This document shows, one piece after another, positions 1 to 12,800 of a stretch of 64,000 nt of DNA (position 1 is the first letter of the stretch; each line of letters opens with the position of its first letter). Location of the stretch: positions 1 to 64,000 of the forward strand of contig CAMDPK010000009.1 in NCBI GenBank assembly GCA_945904015.1, given 5' to 3'. The stretch is from Candidatus Kuenenia stuttgartensis. GTDB lineage: Bacteria > Planctomycetota > Planctomycetia > Planctomycetales > Planctomycetaceae. The notes beneath the pieces were generated by a model that was not told the origin of the DNA, made no database searches, and worked only from the letters and a program-made list of their open reading frames with translations. The position numbers and the translations under genes are program-made.

Positions 1-52
1 TTTTTCGCCGTGAGCGTCTGTTTTGAATTCCACGTCCACTCACGGCGAAAAA
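1..52. repeat. Inverted repeat, 14-bp perfect arms
   Basis: Positions 1-14 (TTTTTCGCCGTGAG) are exactly complementary to 39-52, with a 24-base spacer. The left edge is cut by the window, so the arms may be longer. It could be a terminator-like hairpin or a member of the palindromic element population seen throughout the window; it lacks the GTAG foot of the main group. No gene can be tied to it. Confidence 0.5.
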
Positions 53-381
53 GACTCCCCACGGCAACAACCAACTCCTGCGGAGTTCCTGATCATGTCA
101 CCCTGGCTGTTTTATCCCTAACCCAGCGCCCACCAAACGCGGGGAAGCCCATCTGCCATTTGCGTGCCCACCAATATGTTCTTCTTTATCCACGAACCGA
201 CAGCGTATTGGCTGACTTTGTCCGCTACGCACTGAACGACCCAATTGTCACAAGCGTCGGTGCAGCGGTCTCAACGATCATTTTGGAAATGTCTCTTCGG
301 GCCATCGAATCAACTCATCCGGAATCGGTTGAGGTACAGAATGGGGATGGAAAAGAGGGCGCAGCTCTTTGTCTTTGAAGT

Positions 382-636
382 GGCCCGGCGCAGTTGCTGG
401 AGGCGTACACGACCGATTTGCACTTGATCGTGCTGGGCAGCAGCACGACCAGCCTTGCCGTCGCCGTGTTGCAACTGCCGCAGGTCGCCGACGACAAATA
501 TCCCGGCCCAGGTGGAGCGTTGGTCAGCCTGTGTGGGCGTCCGTTCGCCGTCGAGAAGAACGCGATTGTGCTGGCAGGTTCCGATCCCGTCGGAATCAAA
601 GCGGGAGTCGAAGCACACACGCGGTTGCGGAAGTGA
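382..636 (+). pseudogene. Remnant of a protein-coding gene, C-terminal part
   Basis: About 84 codons read without interruption to a stop at 634-636. They have protein-like alternation of hydrophobic residues (LHLIVLGSSTTS, then KNAIVLAGSDPVGIKAGVE). An in-frame stop at 376-378 lies just upstream, and no other frame continues it with a convincing sequence. The phrase 'VLAGSDPVG' resembles segments of large planctomycete secreted or hydrolase proteins, but the family is not recognised. The stop lies directly against the REP-like pair at 639-750. It is most likely the tail of a decayed or truncated gene; a short genuine gene starting at 394 is the alternative. Confidence 0.3.
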
Positions 637-638
637 AA

Positions 639-750
639 GTAGCCGTCATCGCTCCGCGTGACGAGCCGATCGCTTCATCGATGTTGGCAGCCAAATACGA
701 ATCAAATCGTGGTAAGCATCCGGCTCATCACGCGGAGCGATGATGGCTAC
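639..750. repeat. REP-like inverted pair, family A
   Basis: Two 30-base arms (639-668 and 721-750) begin GTAGCC and end GGCTAC. They are complementary at 28 of 30 positions. Each arm also folds on itself: CGTCA pairs with TGACG in the left arm and CATCA with TGATG in the right, so the two mismatches between arms preserve pairing inside each arm. The same family recurs at 50929-51022. It sits at the convergent junction between the gene remnant and the giant gene. This matches the GTAG-foot-plus-hairpin build of REP sequences arranged as a BIME. Confidence 0.75.
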
Positions 751-802
751 AGAGCGCAACATGAAAGCCGCGATTCGAGTCCGTTTTCCCATTTCCCAAC
801 CT

Positions 803-844
803 CTTCAAAACAAAAATGCCCGGCTTCGGAGGTCGAAGCCGGGC
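803..844 (-). terminator. Rho-independent terminator of the first giant gene
   Basis: A 10-bp perfect stem, GCCCGGCTTC (818-827) with GAAGCCGGGC (835-844), has a 7-base loop. On the minus strand it is followed by ATTTTTGTTTTG. It lies about 40 bases past the stop of the minus-strand giant gene, the right place and direction for its terminator. Confidence 0.85.
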
Positions 845-885
845 GATGGCGTTGGCCCGCCGTGGATCAGTTCGTCCCTGTGGAA

Positions 886-3800
886 TTAGAAGTTCAGTTC
901 GTTGAAGATCGTCGATCGAATGCTTGTGAGCTTAAACAGCTCGTTGATCGTTTCGCCGATGCGTTTGTCTCCGGAGGTGTGCGTATCGGTTCCAAGACCG
1001 TCTCCGCCGAGTACCGTATCCGTCCCGCCTTGGCCATCGAGCGTGTCGTCTTCGCCACCTCCGACCAGCCTGTCGGTGCCAGCTCCGCCTAGGATACTGT
1101 CACTGCCGAGTCCACCCAGCAGGATGTCGTTACCCGCACCACCGTTGATGACATCGTTGCCATCGCCCCCATCGACCAGGTCGTCTCCGGTTCCACCATC
1201 GATGGTGTCGTTGTCCATTCCGCCAGTGATCGTATCGTTGTTGGCGTCGCCGTAGAGTTTATCGAGTCCGTCGCGGCCGGCGATCTTGTCGTTGCCCGCG
1301 CCACCGCGGATCGAATCGTCGCCGCTGTCGGGCGTGTTCGCGTTGCCGTAGCCGCCATCCAGGAAGTCGTTGCCGATGCCGCCATCCATGGTGTCGTTAC
1401 CACCTTGACCCCAGATGGTGTCAAGGCCGTCGAGACCGAGCAGCGAGTCGTTACCGGCTCCACCCCAGATCGTGTCATTGCCAAGTCCACCGTTGATGGT
1501 GTCCATGCCGTCGTTGCCATCGAGGCTATCGTTGCCGTCGCCACCGACCACTGAATCATTTCCAGCGTTGGCAGTGATCTTGTCGTCACCGGCTTCGCCC
1601 TGAATCGTATCGCCGGCGGCTGTGCCTTGAACTGAGTCGTTGCCGAGACCCATGAAGGCTCGAATCGCGACCGTTTCGCTGGTCGAGAGCGAACCGTCAA
1701 TCGTGTCGTTGCCGTCGCCACCATTGATGTTCAGCACGGTCAGGTCGAGTACCCCGGCCAGATCGTTGAGCGTGACGAGGTCGTTTCCGCCATTCAGATT
1801 CAGCGTGAAGATTTCGACGCCGAGCAGAATCGTCGTGAACGTCAGGCCTGGATTCAGACGAGCAAGAGCGATGCCTGTCGGAGTTCCCAAAGGATCGCCA
1901 TTGCCCGCCAGCGTGATCGTGAAGATGTCGGCCAACGTCACGCCGCCGTTGAATGTGAACTTGTCATTCGAGCCACCTTGGCCGATCAACAGATCGTTGC
2001 CATCGTTGGAGATCAACTCGTCGTCGCCGGAACCACCGTACAGCGTGTCGAGGCCGTCGTTGCCAGCCAGCGTGATGTTGCCGTTGCCTGTGCCGCTGCC
2101 GTCGAGCGTGTCGTTGCCGTCGTTGCCGTTGACCGTGTCGTCGCCGAGGTTGCCTTCCAGGGTGTCGTTCCCTCGGCCACCACCGACGTAGTCGTTGCCC
2201 TCTCCGCCGTACACAGTGTCGTCGCCAGCAAAGAGCGAGTCGCCTACGTCGTCACCGTGGATGGTGTCGTCTCCCTTTTCGCCGTTGATGAGATCCTGAC
2301 CGGCTCCGCCCAACAAACTATCGCCTTCAGTACCCCCGAAGAGCGTGTCTTGGTCGGCACCACCGTCGAGCGTGTCGATGCCCGTTCCGCCTGTCAGAAC
2401 GTCGTTGCCCGTGCCACCCGAAGCGTTATCGTTGCCGGTCCCGCCGTCGATCAAGTCCACACCGTCGTCGCCGGTGATGACGTCGTCGCCGGCATCACCG
2501 TTGATCGTGTCGTTACCATCGCCGCCATTGATCGTATCGAAGCCGATGCCGCCGGATGCCGTGTCGTTCCCAGCGCCGCCGGTCATGCTGTCGCTGCCGG
2601 AGCCGCCCAGCAGCGTGTCGTTGCCGCCTAATCCGTTCATCGTCACGGAACCGCCGAAGGTCGAAGCATCAATCTTGTTGTTGCCACTTCCAGCCGTGAG
2701 TTCGGCTCTTTCCGTGTTGCTCACCAGATCAAATTCGATCTCGGTGGTGGGCCGTTTGATCGAGAGTCGTGTGCTGGTCAGCGTGATGTTGTCATTCTGG
2801 GCCAACGGATCCGACGGATTCGTCGTGTACCTGATGACGTCATCACCTCCCAGACCGTCGATGATGTCGTTGCCGGCGTCACCGGACATCGTGTCGTCAC
2901 CGAATCCACCGATCAGCAAATCGACGCCGTTGTCGCCAAAGAGGCTGTCGTTGCCGGCATCGCCCAACACTGTGTCGAGGCCATCGCCGCCTCTGACAAT
3001 GTCGTTGTCCGCACCACCATTGACCGTGTCATTATCCGCTCCGCCATCGATGCTGTCGTCGCCGACTCCACCGTTGATGTTGTCGATGCCGGCTTCGCCC
3101 AGGATGGTGTCCTTGCCGTCACCGCCCTCGATGGAGTCGTCGCCACCACCACCCATGATGCTGTCGTCATTGAGATTGCCCAAGAGTGTATCGTTACCGA
3201 GTCCGCCCACGATCGTGTCGTTGTCGGCACCGCCATCGATCAAATCGTTGCCGTCGCCGCCGGTGATCGAGTCGGCTCCCGATTCGCCATTCAGAGTCAC
3301 AGGCAACGTCGCGCTTTCCGCGTTGATCGTGTCATCGCCAACTCCTGCGTCAACGATCAACGCGAACGTCGATGCCGCAGCACCGCCGCTGAGCTGGATG
3401 AAGTTCTTGTCGTCATTGCCAATGACGGTCAACAGCGTCGTAGGATTCCGGAAGGTGACGTCTTCAAACGCTCTCGCGCCACCCGTGGTCGTGCCACTGA
3501 TGGATGTTGACGTATTGCCAACAGAAATCAGAATGATGTCGTCCGCCAAGTCAGCGTCGGGAGCATGGAACGTGCGGCTGTCCGCCGTGGTGAGATCCGC
3601 AATTGGTTCCAGGCCACTGTAAGTCACCATGTAAGTTCCATCGAACACGACGGACCCTGCGTCGGCAGCGGTCGAGAAATAATCGACCGTTCCAAACGTC
3701 GTACCGATCATCTCGTCGAAAACGCCATTGCCGTTCAAATCCTCGAAGGCTTCCACCGTTCCGTTGTCATTGAGGTCCACTTCGGAGTCCAGAATCTTCA

Positions 3801-6800
3801 ACGTGTCCGCTCCAACTTGGTCGAATCCGTTGACTGTGAGGCCACCGGTGGGGATCGGATTTCCGTTCGTGACAAAGACGATGAACAAGTCGTCCTGAGC
3901 CGGTCCACCAAAATCACCATCGATTATCAAAGGTGCATTATCGACCGGCGTGTCGATGAATGTGGTGACTACCCCGCCTGCTTCGACGAGATCGACGATG
4001 AGATTCCCAGTGACCGAGTCCAGATAGACGCGCCAAATATCCGGCGGATCATCGTCATCCGAAATCGTGCCCTCGCCCTGCACCGAGTTCAGCACCGCGT
4101 TCGAGTCCTCAATGCCGTTGATGAATCCCTTCGTGACGCGCAGTTCGAAGGTCTCGTTCGATTCGAACCGCAAATCGTCCAGTACGGTGACGGCAACGTT
4201 CGCCGTCGTGTTGGTTCCCGAGAATGTCAGCGTCTGGCTGACCGAGGTGTAGTCGCCTGAACCGGCGGTTGCCGAGCCATCCGTGGTCTCCACGTTGGCC
4301 TTGATCGTCGCCTGCACCGGGACGCCACCAACTTCCGTGTAGACTCGCTCTTGCAGCGAAACAACGAAGTTCACGACATCGTTGGGAGCCGGTATCCCTT
4401 CCTGTGTCGGAGGCAATGGGGACGAGACATTGAAGCCCAAATCGTCGTTGAAGATCGTGCCGACACCTTTGTCTTTGTCGAACTCGAACGGCAGATCCGT
4501 TGAAGTCAGATTGACGAAGAACGTCTCATTCGCTTCGACCAATTGGTCGGCCTTGACATTGACGTGGATATGTTGGGCGACAGGAAGTTGGCCGTTCGAA
4601 CCCGCGATGAAGGTCAGCGTTCCGGTCGCCAAGCCGACCGGAGCATAGTCCAAACCGGCGACCGTCGCCGTGCCATCCGCAATCGTGTAATTCACGAGGA
4701 ACGTTCGGTTGACGCTGGCGTTCGCCGCATGCACGGCCAATGTCGTGCCGTTGAATCCGCGAACGACCGTGAATTCATTGGTACCCGCATCCACAAACGT
4801 GACCTGCATCTGCTCGGAATCGATCTGAATGGTAAATGGAACGGTGGTCGGAAATGCAGAGACGCTTACCAACGTCAGCGTGGTCGATGTGGCTGAAGAA
4901 TCGACGGCCTGCTGTAAGGTTCCGGGCACCGCGGTCAGTAAGGCACCGACCACCGAAACCGAGAAGTCATAATCCTGGTCCGCCGCCGTCGGATCCTTCT
5001 CGACCTTGTTGTAATTGGTGATCCGGATGCCGGTGTCGTCGGACAGGATTGTGCCGATCGCCTGTGTGCGATCCAGCGTCGGAGTGAACGCGGCGTTGGC
5101 CGGAACCGACAGGTTGACCAGGAACTGCTCATCCGGCTCGATAGTCGGGTCGCCGTTGACCAAGACCTCCAATGTCTGGTTCAGTTGATTCGGCGCGAAG
5201 ACCACGTCACCGCTGACATCGACGAAGTCCTCACCCGCGAATGCGGTGTCCCCTTGCAGGGTGTAATGCACGCGGATTTCTTGAATGCTGGGCTTCGTCA
5301 GCGACAACGTGAAGGTAAAGATCGTCGAGCCGCTGTTGCCCTCCTTCAGGGTGACGTCGTTGATGGTGACATGCACATCTTGCAGCTCGACCGCACCAAT
5401 GTCGCTGTCGCTGTTGGTGGGACGAATGGCTCCGCGCTGATCGAACGGGTCTCCGCCAGCATTGTTGCCGGCGTCGATGATCGGACTGCCTGTGCGGGCG
5501 GAGTGCGTTTGAGTCGGGCCGCCATTGTTCGCCAGTGTTTTCAACACGGGATCGAACGGGCTGGTTCCAGAGCCAACCTGATCGAAGTTCGTGCCATTGA
5601 CGAAACTGAGACCACTGTCGGCGTTGTTGCCGATGAAGTTGTTGTTCTTCGAGGTAAAAGTGCCACGGACGTTCGGAGCTTTCGCTCCTGTGATTGCGGT
5701 CGATGCGTTGTTCGCGACGATCGTGTTGTGTACTTCGACCGTCCCGATCAAGCTGTTGGATAAGCCACCGCCGCGATACGCGACGTTGTCGACCACCGTG
5801 CTGTTCTCGATCTTCACTTTGCCGCTGACCGAGTTCCCCAAGGCGGCATTCGTTCCAGAATCGTTGTTCGAGAGCGTGCTGTTCTTGATCGTCAGATCTT
5901 CTTCGTTGTAGATGGCCGCGCCGCGTGAGCTAGCGAAGTTGTCCAGGAAAGTGCTCTGCTGAATGGTCGCTTGGTTCTGACCCACCGACGTCACGATCGC
6001 TCCAGTGAGATGCGCGACGGCCGTAGTACCAAGGATTCCGCGTTGCACCGTCAGCGTGTTGGTTCCGAGGTTGACGCTGGCCGTCATCTTTTCGGAATCG
6101 ATTTGGATTGTGAACGAGCCTGTCGCGGGGAACGCGGCCACGCTGTTGAGCGTGATTGTCGTGGCAGTCGCCGGGATGGAGAGCAGCGTCACGACGGCGT
6201 TCGCCTGGTGAGCGGCAGCCGTGGTGCCATTGGCAGCGCGTGTCACCGTGAACACGTTGCCGCCGGCCACAGCCGTGACCACCATCTGCTCGGAATCGAC
6301 CTGAATCGTGAACGGCGTCACGTTGGGGAAACTGGCGACGTTGACCAGTTGGATCTGAAGCGTGGCGTTCGTGGCCGCGACTTGCAGGTTGCCAGCGACA
6401 GCGGCGAGCTGCCCGGTCAGGGCCGCGTTGTAGAGTCCGCCGCCGCGCGACTGAGCCAAGTTGCCGCTGAACGAAGACTGCGTGATGGTCGCGCCGCCCA
6501 AGTTATACAGGCCGCCGCCGTGAATGTTGGCGGTGTTGCCCAGCGTCGCGAAGGCGGACGCCGAGTGCGTGGTCACGACGGTGCCGTTGTAGCCGCGAGT
6601 GACCGTGAACTCATCGCCCAGAACCGACGTGACCAGCATCCGCTCCGAGTCGACTTGGATGACAAACGGGCCGCTTGTCGGAAAGTCGCTGACATTGGAA
6701 ACCGTCACTGTCACGCTGGGAGTCACCGTTGCATTCGCGGCGTGTGCGGCTGCGGTCGTATCATTCACGCCGCGGTCCACGGTCAACACGTTTCCGGCGA

Positions 6801-9800
6801 CACCTGTGACCAGCATCAATTCCGAATCCACCTGAATGACGAACGGTGTCGTCGTGGGGAACGTACTCGCGTTGACCAGCGTGACGGTTGTGCCTCCAGA
6901 GAGGACGTCATTCTGCAGCTTGCCGATGACATACGGGATCGCTGCTGCCAAACGGCTGACCGCACCGATGTCCGATCGCAACAGCGTCAGCACGCCGTCA
7001 TTGTACAACGCACCGCCTTGCTGCACCGCTTGATTGCCGCGGAACAAACTGTCTTCGATCGTCAGTGTGCCGAGGTCGCCGTTGTAGATTCCGCCGCCGC
7101 GTCCCGCCGAGCTATTGATCACCAGGACGTTGTCCAGCGTGGTTGTTCCCTGATTGAAAATTGCTCCACCGACGTCGGTCGAAGTCGCGTTCCCGTTCTG
7201 CAAAGTGAGGTTCGACAGCTTCAGATTCACTCCGGGGAAGATCTGGAAGAGGCGATCAATCTGCGCGGCGTCGATGAAGGTCAAATCTGTGCCAGCCCCG
7301 ATGATGTTGAGATCATCAAGAATATCGAGATCACCGGTCTCGGAACTGCTCGCGATGTTGCCGGCCAAGTTGCTTCGGAAGTCTTCCGCGCGGCCGGTCA
7401 GCGTCAGCGTGAAGATGCCTGGCCCCAGGATAATCGTGTCCTCGCCCGGCCGAGCATTCGCCTCCATGATGGCGGCTCGCAACGTGCTTCGGCCATTCGC
7501 GTCGGCATTGATGCCGTCGCCGGGATTCTCATCGACCGTGTCCAGGAAGCTGTTGACGACGAAGCCCGACTCAAACGCTCCGATATCGACTGTCGCCACA
7601 CCGTTACCGTCGCCGTCGAAAACGCGATTCAGACCACGCTGATCATTGAGCTTGACCGCGAAGTTATCGCCCGCATCGCGAGCCGGGCTGCCGAAGAGCA
7701 ACGCGTGTGTCAGCGTCGGACCACCGTTGTCTCGCAGGATGTCGAGTTGCGGATTCTGCCCCACGATGTCGCCACTGCCGTCGCCATTGGCAATCGTCGT
7801 GAGAGTGGTCCCGTCGGGCAGATACGCCGTCACGGCCCCCATGGCTTGGATCAGGTTGTGTCCGCCATTGATAAAGTTGTCGCCATCAATGTCCGCGCCC
7901 GAAGTACTGCCGGCCACGAGCGTGTTCTTCAACGTGATCGGGCCGAACGGCGGAGTTCCGAGGACGTTATTGGCAATCCCAGCACCCACCGGCGCATTGT
8001 TTTCAAACAGCGTGTCGTTCAGCAGCGACGCAGTGCCGAAGTTGGCCAAGCCGCCGCCGCTGGTTGTGGCGGTGTTCGCCGACAGAGTGCTATTGGTCAT
8101 CGTCAGCCCGGCCGCCGACGTGTTGAAGATCGCTCCGCCGCGGCTGGCCAAGTTATCGTTCAAGGTCGTATCGTCGATCGTCAACGACTGCGTCGAACCG
8201 CTCGTGAAGTCCGAGTTGTTGTAGATCGCACCGCCGTCTCCGTTGACCGCCTTGTTATTCGAGAAGGTGACTTCGTCGATCGTGACTTGCGCGAAGTCGT
8301 TATTGACCAGCACGCCGCCGTTTGCGTCGGCCGAGTTGCGGTCGAACGTGGTGCGTCGAACCGTCAACGTGCCGTCGCCGTCGTTGAAGATCACACCGGC
8401 GTCGCCGTGGGACCGGTTCAAGGTGAATGTCGCCGAGCTAATGTCAACGACACCATCCTGGTTGAAGATCGCACCACCTTTGCCATTGTTGGTATCGCTC
8501 GCACGAACGTCGGTCCCCGCTTCGTTGCTGAGGAATTGCGTGCCGGTCCCCGCCACGTCCAGCACAACAAGATTGCCAAAGTTTTGAATTGCGCCGCCGT
8601 TGTCGCTAGCTGAGTTGGTCGTGAATAACCCCTGATTCAACGTCAAACTGCCGCCAGACGTATTGAAAATCGCGCCGCCGTTCTCAAGCGCGGAGTTCAC
8701 TCCAAACGTATCGCGATTCAAAACCAGTGTGCCATCGTCGTTGTACAACGCTCCGCCGTTTCGGGCCGAGTTGTTTTGCAGCAGGCTGTCGTCCAAAACC
8801 AAAGTGGCCGAGGTCTCGTTGTAGATCGCTCCGCCATCGCCATTGGAGTCGCTGACGACGCCATTGACCGAGGCGTCTGCCCGGTTGCCGCTCAAGGTCG
8901 ATGTGCTGATCTTCAAGATCGCGGAGTTGTTGTTGTAGATCGCTCCGCCATCGCGTCCAGCCAGGTTGGTCGTGAAGCTGGTGGAAACCAGTTCCGCGGT
9001 GGCTTGGTTACCGTTGTAAATCGCGCCACCATCGGTCACGGCTTGGTTGGCCGAATAGGCTCCTTCGTTGATCGTGACCGCGCCGTTCTCGTTGTAAATC
9101 GCGCCGCCCTTACCGAACTGCGAACCGCTGGTCGCCGAGCCGGCGATGTTGTTCTGCAAATTGGAACGGTTGATCGTCGTCGAAGAGAGCAACGTCACGA
9201 CGGCGTTCGCAGCATGCGCAACAGCGGTCGTACCACCAAAGCCGCGTGAGACCGTGAATTGATTCGTGGCAACGTTCACCACCGTGACTTGCATCTGTTC
9301 TGAATCAACCAAAATGATAAACGGCGCGGTGCTGGGGAAGGCTGTGACATTCACGAGCGTCAACGTGGCGACTGCATTGGTTGCCGCAGCTTGCAGAGAT
9401 CCGATGATCCCGACTCGCGCGGCGATGAGCGAGACGGTGGCATTCACGGCGTGTGCGGCGGGATTGGCGACGCTGCGAATGACCGTGAATTCATTCGTGG
9501 CGACGTTCACCGCCGTCACTTGCATGTACTCCGAATCGACGAGGATCTGGAACGGAACCGTCGTTGGGAAAGACGCGACGCTGTCAACGGTGATCAAATT
9601 CACGATCGCGTTGACACCGACTTGCAACACGGCCGTAATCGGAGCGGAGGGAGCGGCGTTGAAGATCGCTCCGCCGTTGCCGTCAGCGAAGTTTCCTTGC
9701 ACCGTGGCACCGTTCGTCGTGCCCACATCGGAATCGTTGATCGTGAGCGTGCCGAGGTTGCGGATCGCGCCGCCACTCCGCTCGTAGACCACTTTGCCGT

Positions 9801-12800
9801 TGATGAGCTCGACGCCGTTGAACGACACGTTCGAACCGACCGTGAGGTCGAACAGTCGGTCGTGAGACAGGAGGTCGATATCCGACTTGCCGTCGATGAC
9901 CGTCCGCGGTTGTGGATTGCCCAGAATGGTTGTGGAATCGTCCTTGCCTTTGCCAAAGATCTGCACGCGGCCGGCACCCACGATGACGTCCAAGTCGCCG
10001 ATCCGCGACAAGTCTTCGCCAACCTGGAAAGTCGCTGTGTCGATCGTCGCCGTAAACGGCACGACGATCGTCGCCGTTGTCGCGGTCGTCACCAACTGAT
10101 TGCCATTGGCCAGACCGTCGAATGTCAGCACATACACGCCATCGCGGGCGGCTTGCTTGTTCGAGAAGGTCAGCTCCCACTGCTCGGCGGCGTTGCCGAA
10201 GCCGGGCACCGCGGTGACCGGCGTGCCGACCGGCGGCGCGAGCGTGGCTTGGCTCAGATCCACCAATTGCGGCCCAATGCCCGAACCATCGTCGAATGTC
10301 AGCGTGAAATTATCGAGCTTCACCCCGGCCACTCGTTCGGTGAACTGCAATCGAACCTTCGTGAGTTCGTCGACCCGCACATTGTTGTTGAGCGCGTTGG
10401 AAGACACGTCCGCGAGCCGCACGCCGGCAGATTTCGTCCAATTTCGCGTGACAATGCCGCCCGTCAAATTATTGCTCGCCGAATCCTTGATGGTGATGTT
10501 GGCTCCAACGGCGGGATTGAAAGTCAGCGCATAGTTGCCATTGAGCGCCGTGAGAGTCTGCAAGTTGATCGTGACTGCGGTGCGACCCGCGAAATTGATG
10601 CCTTCGTTCGTAATCGGTGTCACCACCAAGCCCGTGACCGCAGTACCGTTGCGTGTCAGCGTGAAATTGCTCGCAGAAACACCCGTCACCTTTTCGCTGA
10701 AGGTCACGGTCACGGTGCCTGCGTTCTGAATGAACTGATTGGTGATTGTCGCCGGAGTGATCGTCACCGACGGAGCAAAAGTATCTGTGCCTCGCACCCA
10801 ATTCACATTGGCCGCCGCGGCCAGATTCAGATTCTCGATATCGCGAATGTTGACCGGCGTTGACACGCCATTGACGAGCACATTGGCCGTCGGATTGATC
10901 GTCAGGCTGTAGAGACCATTGGTCTGTGTCACGCTGGTCAGGCCGGTGTTCAGCACTCCGGCCGCGATGTCCGCCTTATTCTCGATCTTGTAGACCAAGT
11001 CGCTGACTTTGGTGAGCTGGAACGTAGCCGCCGGCAACGGAATCTGTGTCAGTGTTGGAACTCCACCAACCACCGTAGTCCGAGTGAAAAGGATGTGGGC
11101 CAGATCCAGACCCGCGACTCGCTCCGAGAACGTGATCGTGACCACGCCAACTCCGCCGGTCGTGATCGTCGCGAGCGGCACTCCGGTGATGCTGACCACC
11201 GTCGGAGCTGTTGTGTCTGCAACCAGACGCTTGAGCGAATAGACCTTGCCGTCGAGCATGATCGCGCTCTCGCCGCCCAAGGCGTTGGATTCCATGATCG
11301 CCGAACGGAGCGAGGTCTGACGCAAGCCGTCCTCCGCCAAGCCGTCACCAGGAGTCACGTCGATCGAATCGTCGGTCGTGTTGACGAAGAACGTGCCGAA
11401 CTCGAAGGCTCCGACATCCACCGTGTTGAGGACGTTGGGACCATCCAGGAACCGCAGCGCACCGCGCTGATCCAGCGAAGTCGCATGGTTTTGATCCGTC
11501 ACATTGGCATCCAAACCGCGGTCAATGGCCGGATTGGGTAGTAGTCCCGTGACATCGAACGCCGGCAAAGCGTGAGTTTGGGTCGGACCACCATTGTTCC
11601 CCAACGGCTGCAAATTCGGATTGACGTTGGGCTGATCGCCGATCCCGGTGAAGCCAACCGCCGTGCCCAGCGTCCTCACGAGATTGCCGCCAAGCGACAC
11701 AAACGTGCCGGCAACATCGCTGGGAGTGGCCGCGGCATTCGTCAAAGTATTGTCGGAAACGATCGTGTTGCCGATCGTGACCGTGCCCAAGTTGCGAGAG
11801 ATGCCGGCACCGACGTTCAACGACCGGTTGAAGGCGATGGTGTCATTGATCAGCCGTAAATTACCATCGTTACGGATACCGCCACCGGTCGCACTCTGCG
11901 CGGTGTTTCCCGAGATCGTTACCCCTTCCAGCGTTGCCGAGAACGTGGCCACGTTCATCAAAGCGCCGCCGTGACCGCTCGTGCCAGTCGTACGGTTTCC
12001 AGAGAGCGTGCTGTTGTTGATGAGCAGCGTGCCTGCATTGCGAATCGCACCGCCGGTCGCCACTGCGGTGTTGCCGGAGATCGTCGTGCGATTGATCGTC
12101 AGCGTGCCCGTGTTGTTGATGGCTCCGCCGTCGTCTTGCGATGTGCTGTTTCGGATGAGCGAATCCAGAATCGTCAGGTTGCCGGAGTTACGGACCGCTC
12201 CGCCATCTTCGCTGCCTGTCACCGCACCATTTTGAATCGTGACGCCTTGGATCGTGACCGTCACATTGGGCAGAATCTGGAACAGGCGGTCACGGTTGGT
12301 CGTCGTGAGTTGGTTGGCCAAAGCGGTGGCGTCGATGATCGTGACGCCGACACCCTTGCCGCGAATGACCAGGTTTTGACGGATGTCGAGATCACCGACC
12401 GCCGCGAAGTCTTCTTGCACACCCGCCAGCGACAGCGTGTACGTCCCGGCTCCCAGTTCGATGACATCGTCACCGGCCAAAGCGTTCGCTTCCTGAATGG
12501 CTTGCCGCAATGAATAGGCGCTGCCTGAACCAACCACTTCGTTGCCCTGGCTCGAATCGATGGAATCTCCCACCGTGCTGGGACGCATGGTGCCGTCCTT
12601 GAGCCAAGTCACGGTCTGCGGATTTTTCAACTCGACAGGGACCGCAGCCTTGTTCTTGATCAGACCATTCGCCAGCACCGTCAAGCGGTACGTGCCGTCC
12701 GTGCCGGTCAGCGTGCTGAGATTGATGCGATACTGGCTCTCGGTCACTTTTTGGACCGGGATATTGTCCAACGAAACGGGAATCGCCACTCCGCCCGTCG

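Noticed and set aside
639-750. Insertion sequence ends or transposon inverted repeats
   Set aside because: Only 52 bases lie between the arms, with no transposase. The hairpin-within-arm structure and GTAG foot fit REP elements.
1000-3320. CRISPR-like regular DNA repeats
   Set aside because: The periodicity is 27 bases and degenerate and corresponds to RTX nonapeptides read in frame. There are no unique spacers.
5971-8613. Open plus-strand frame of 880 codons inside the first giant gene
   Set aside because: It lies opposite repetitive beta-helix coding sequence, shows Arg/Asp-rich shadow composition and no start signal.
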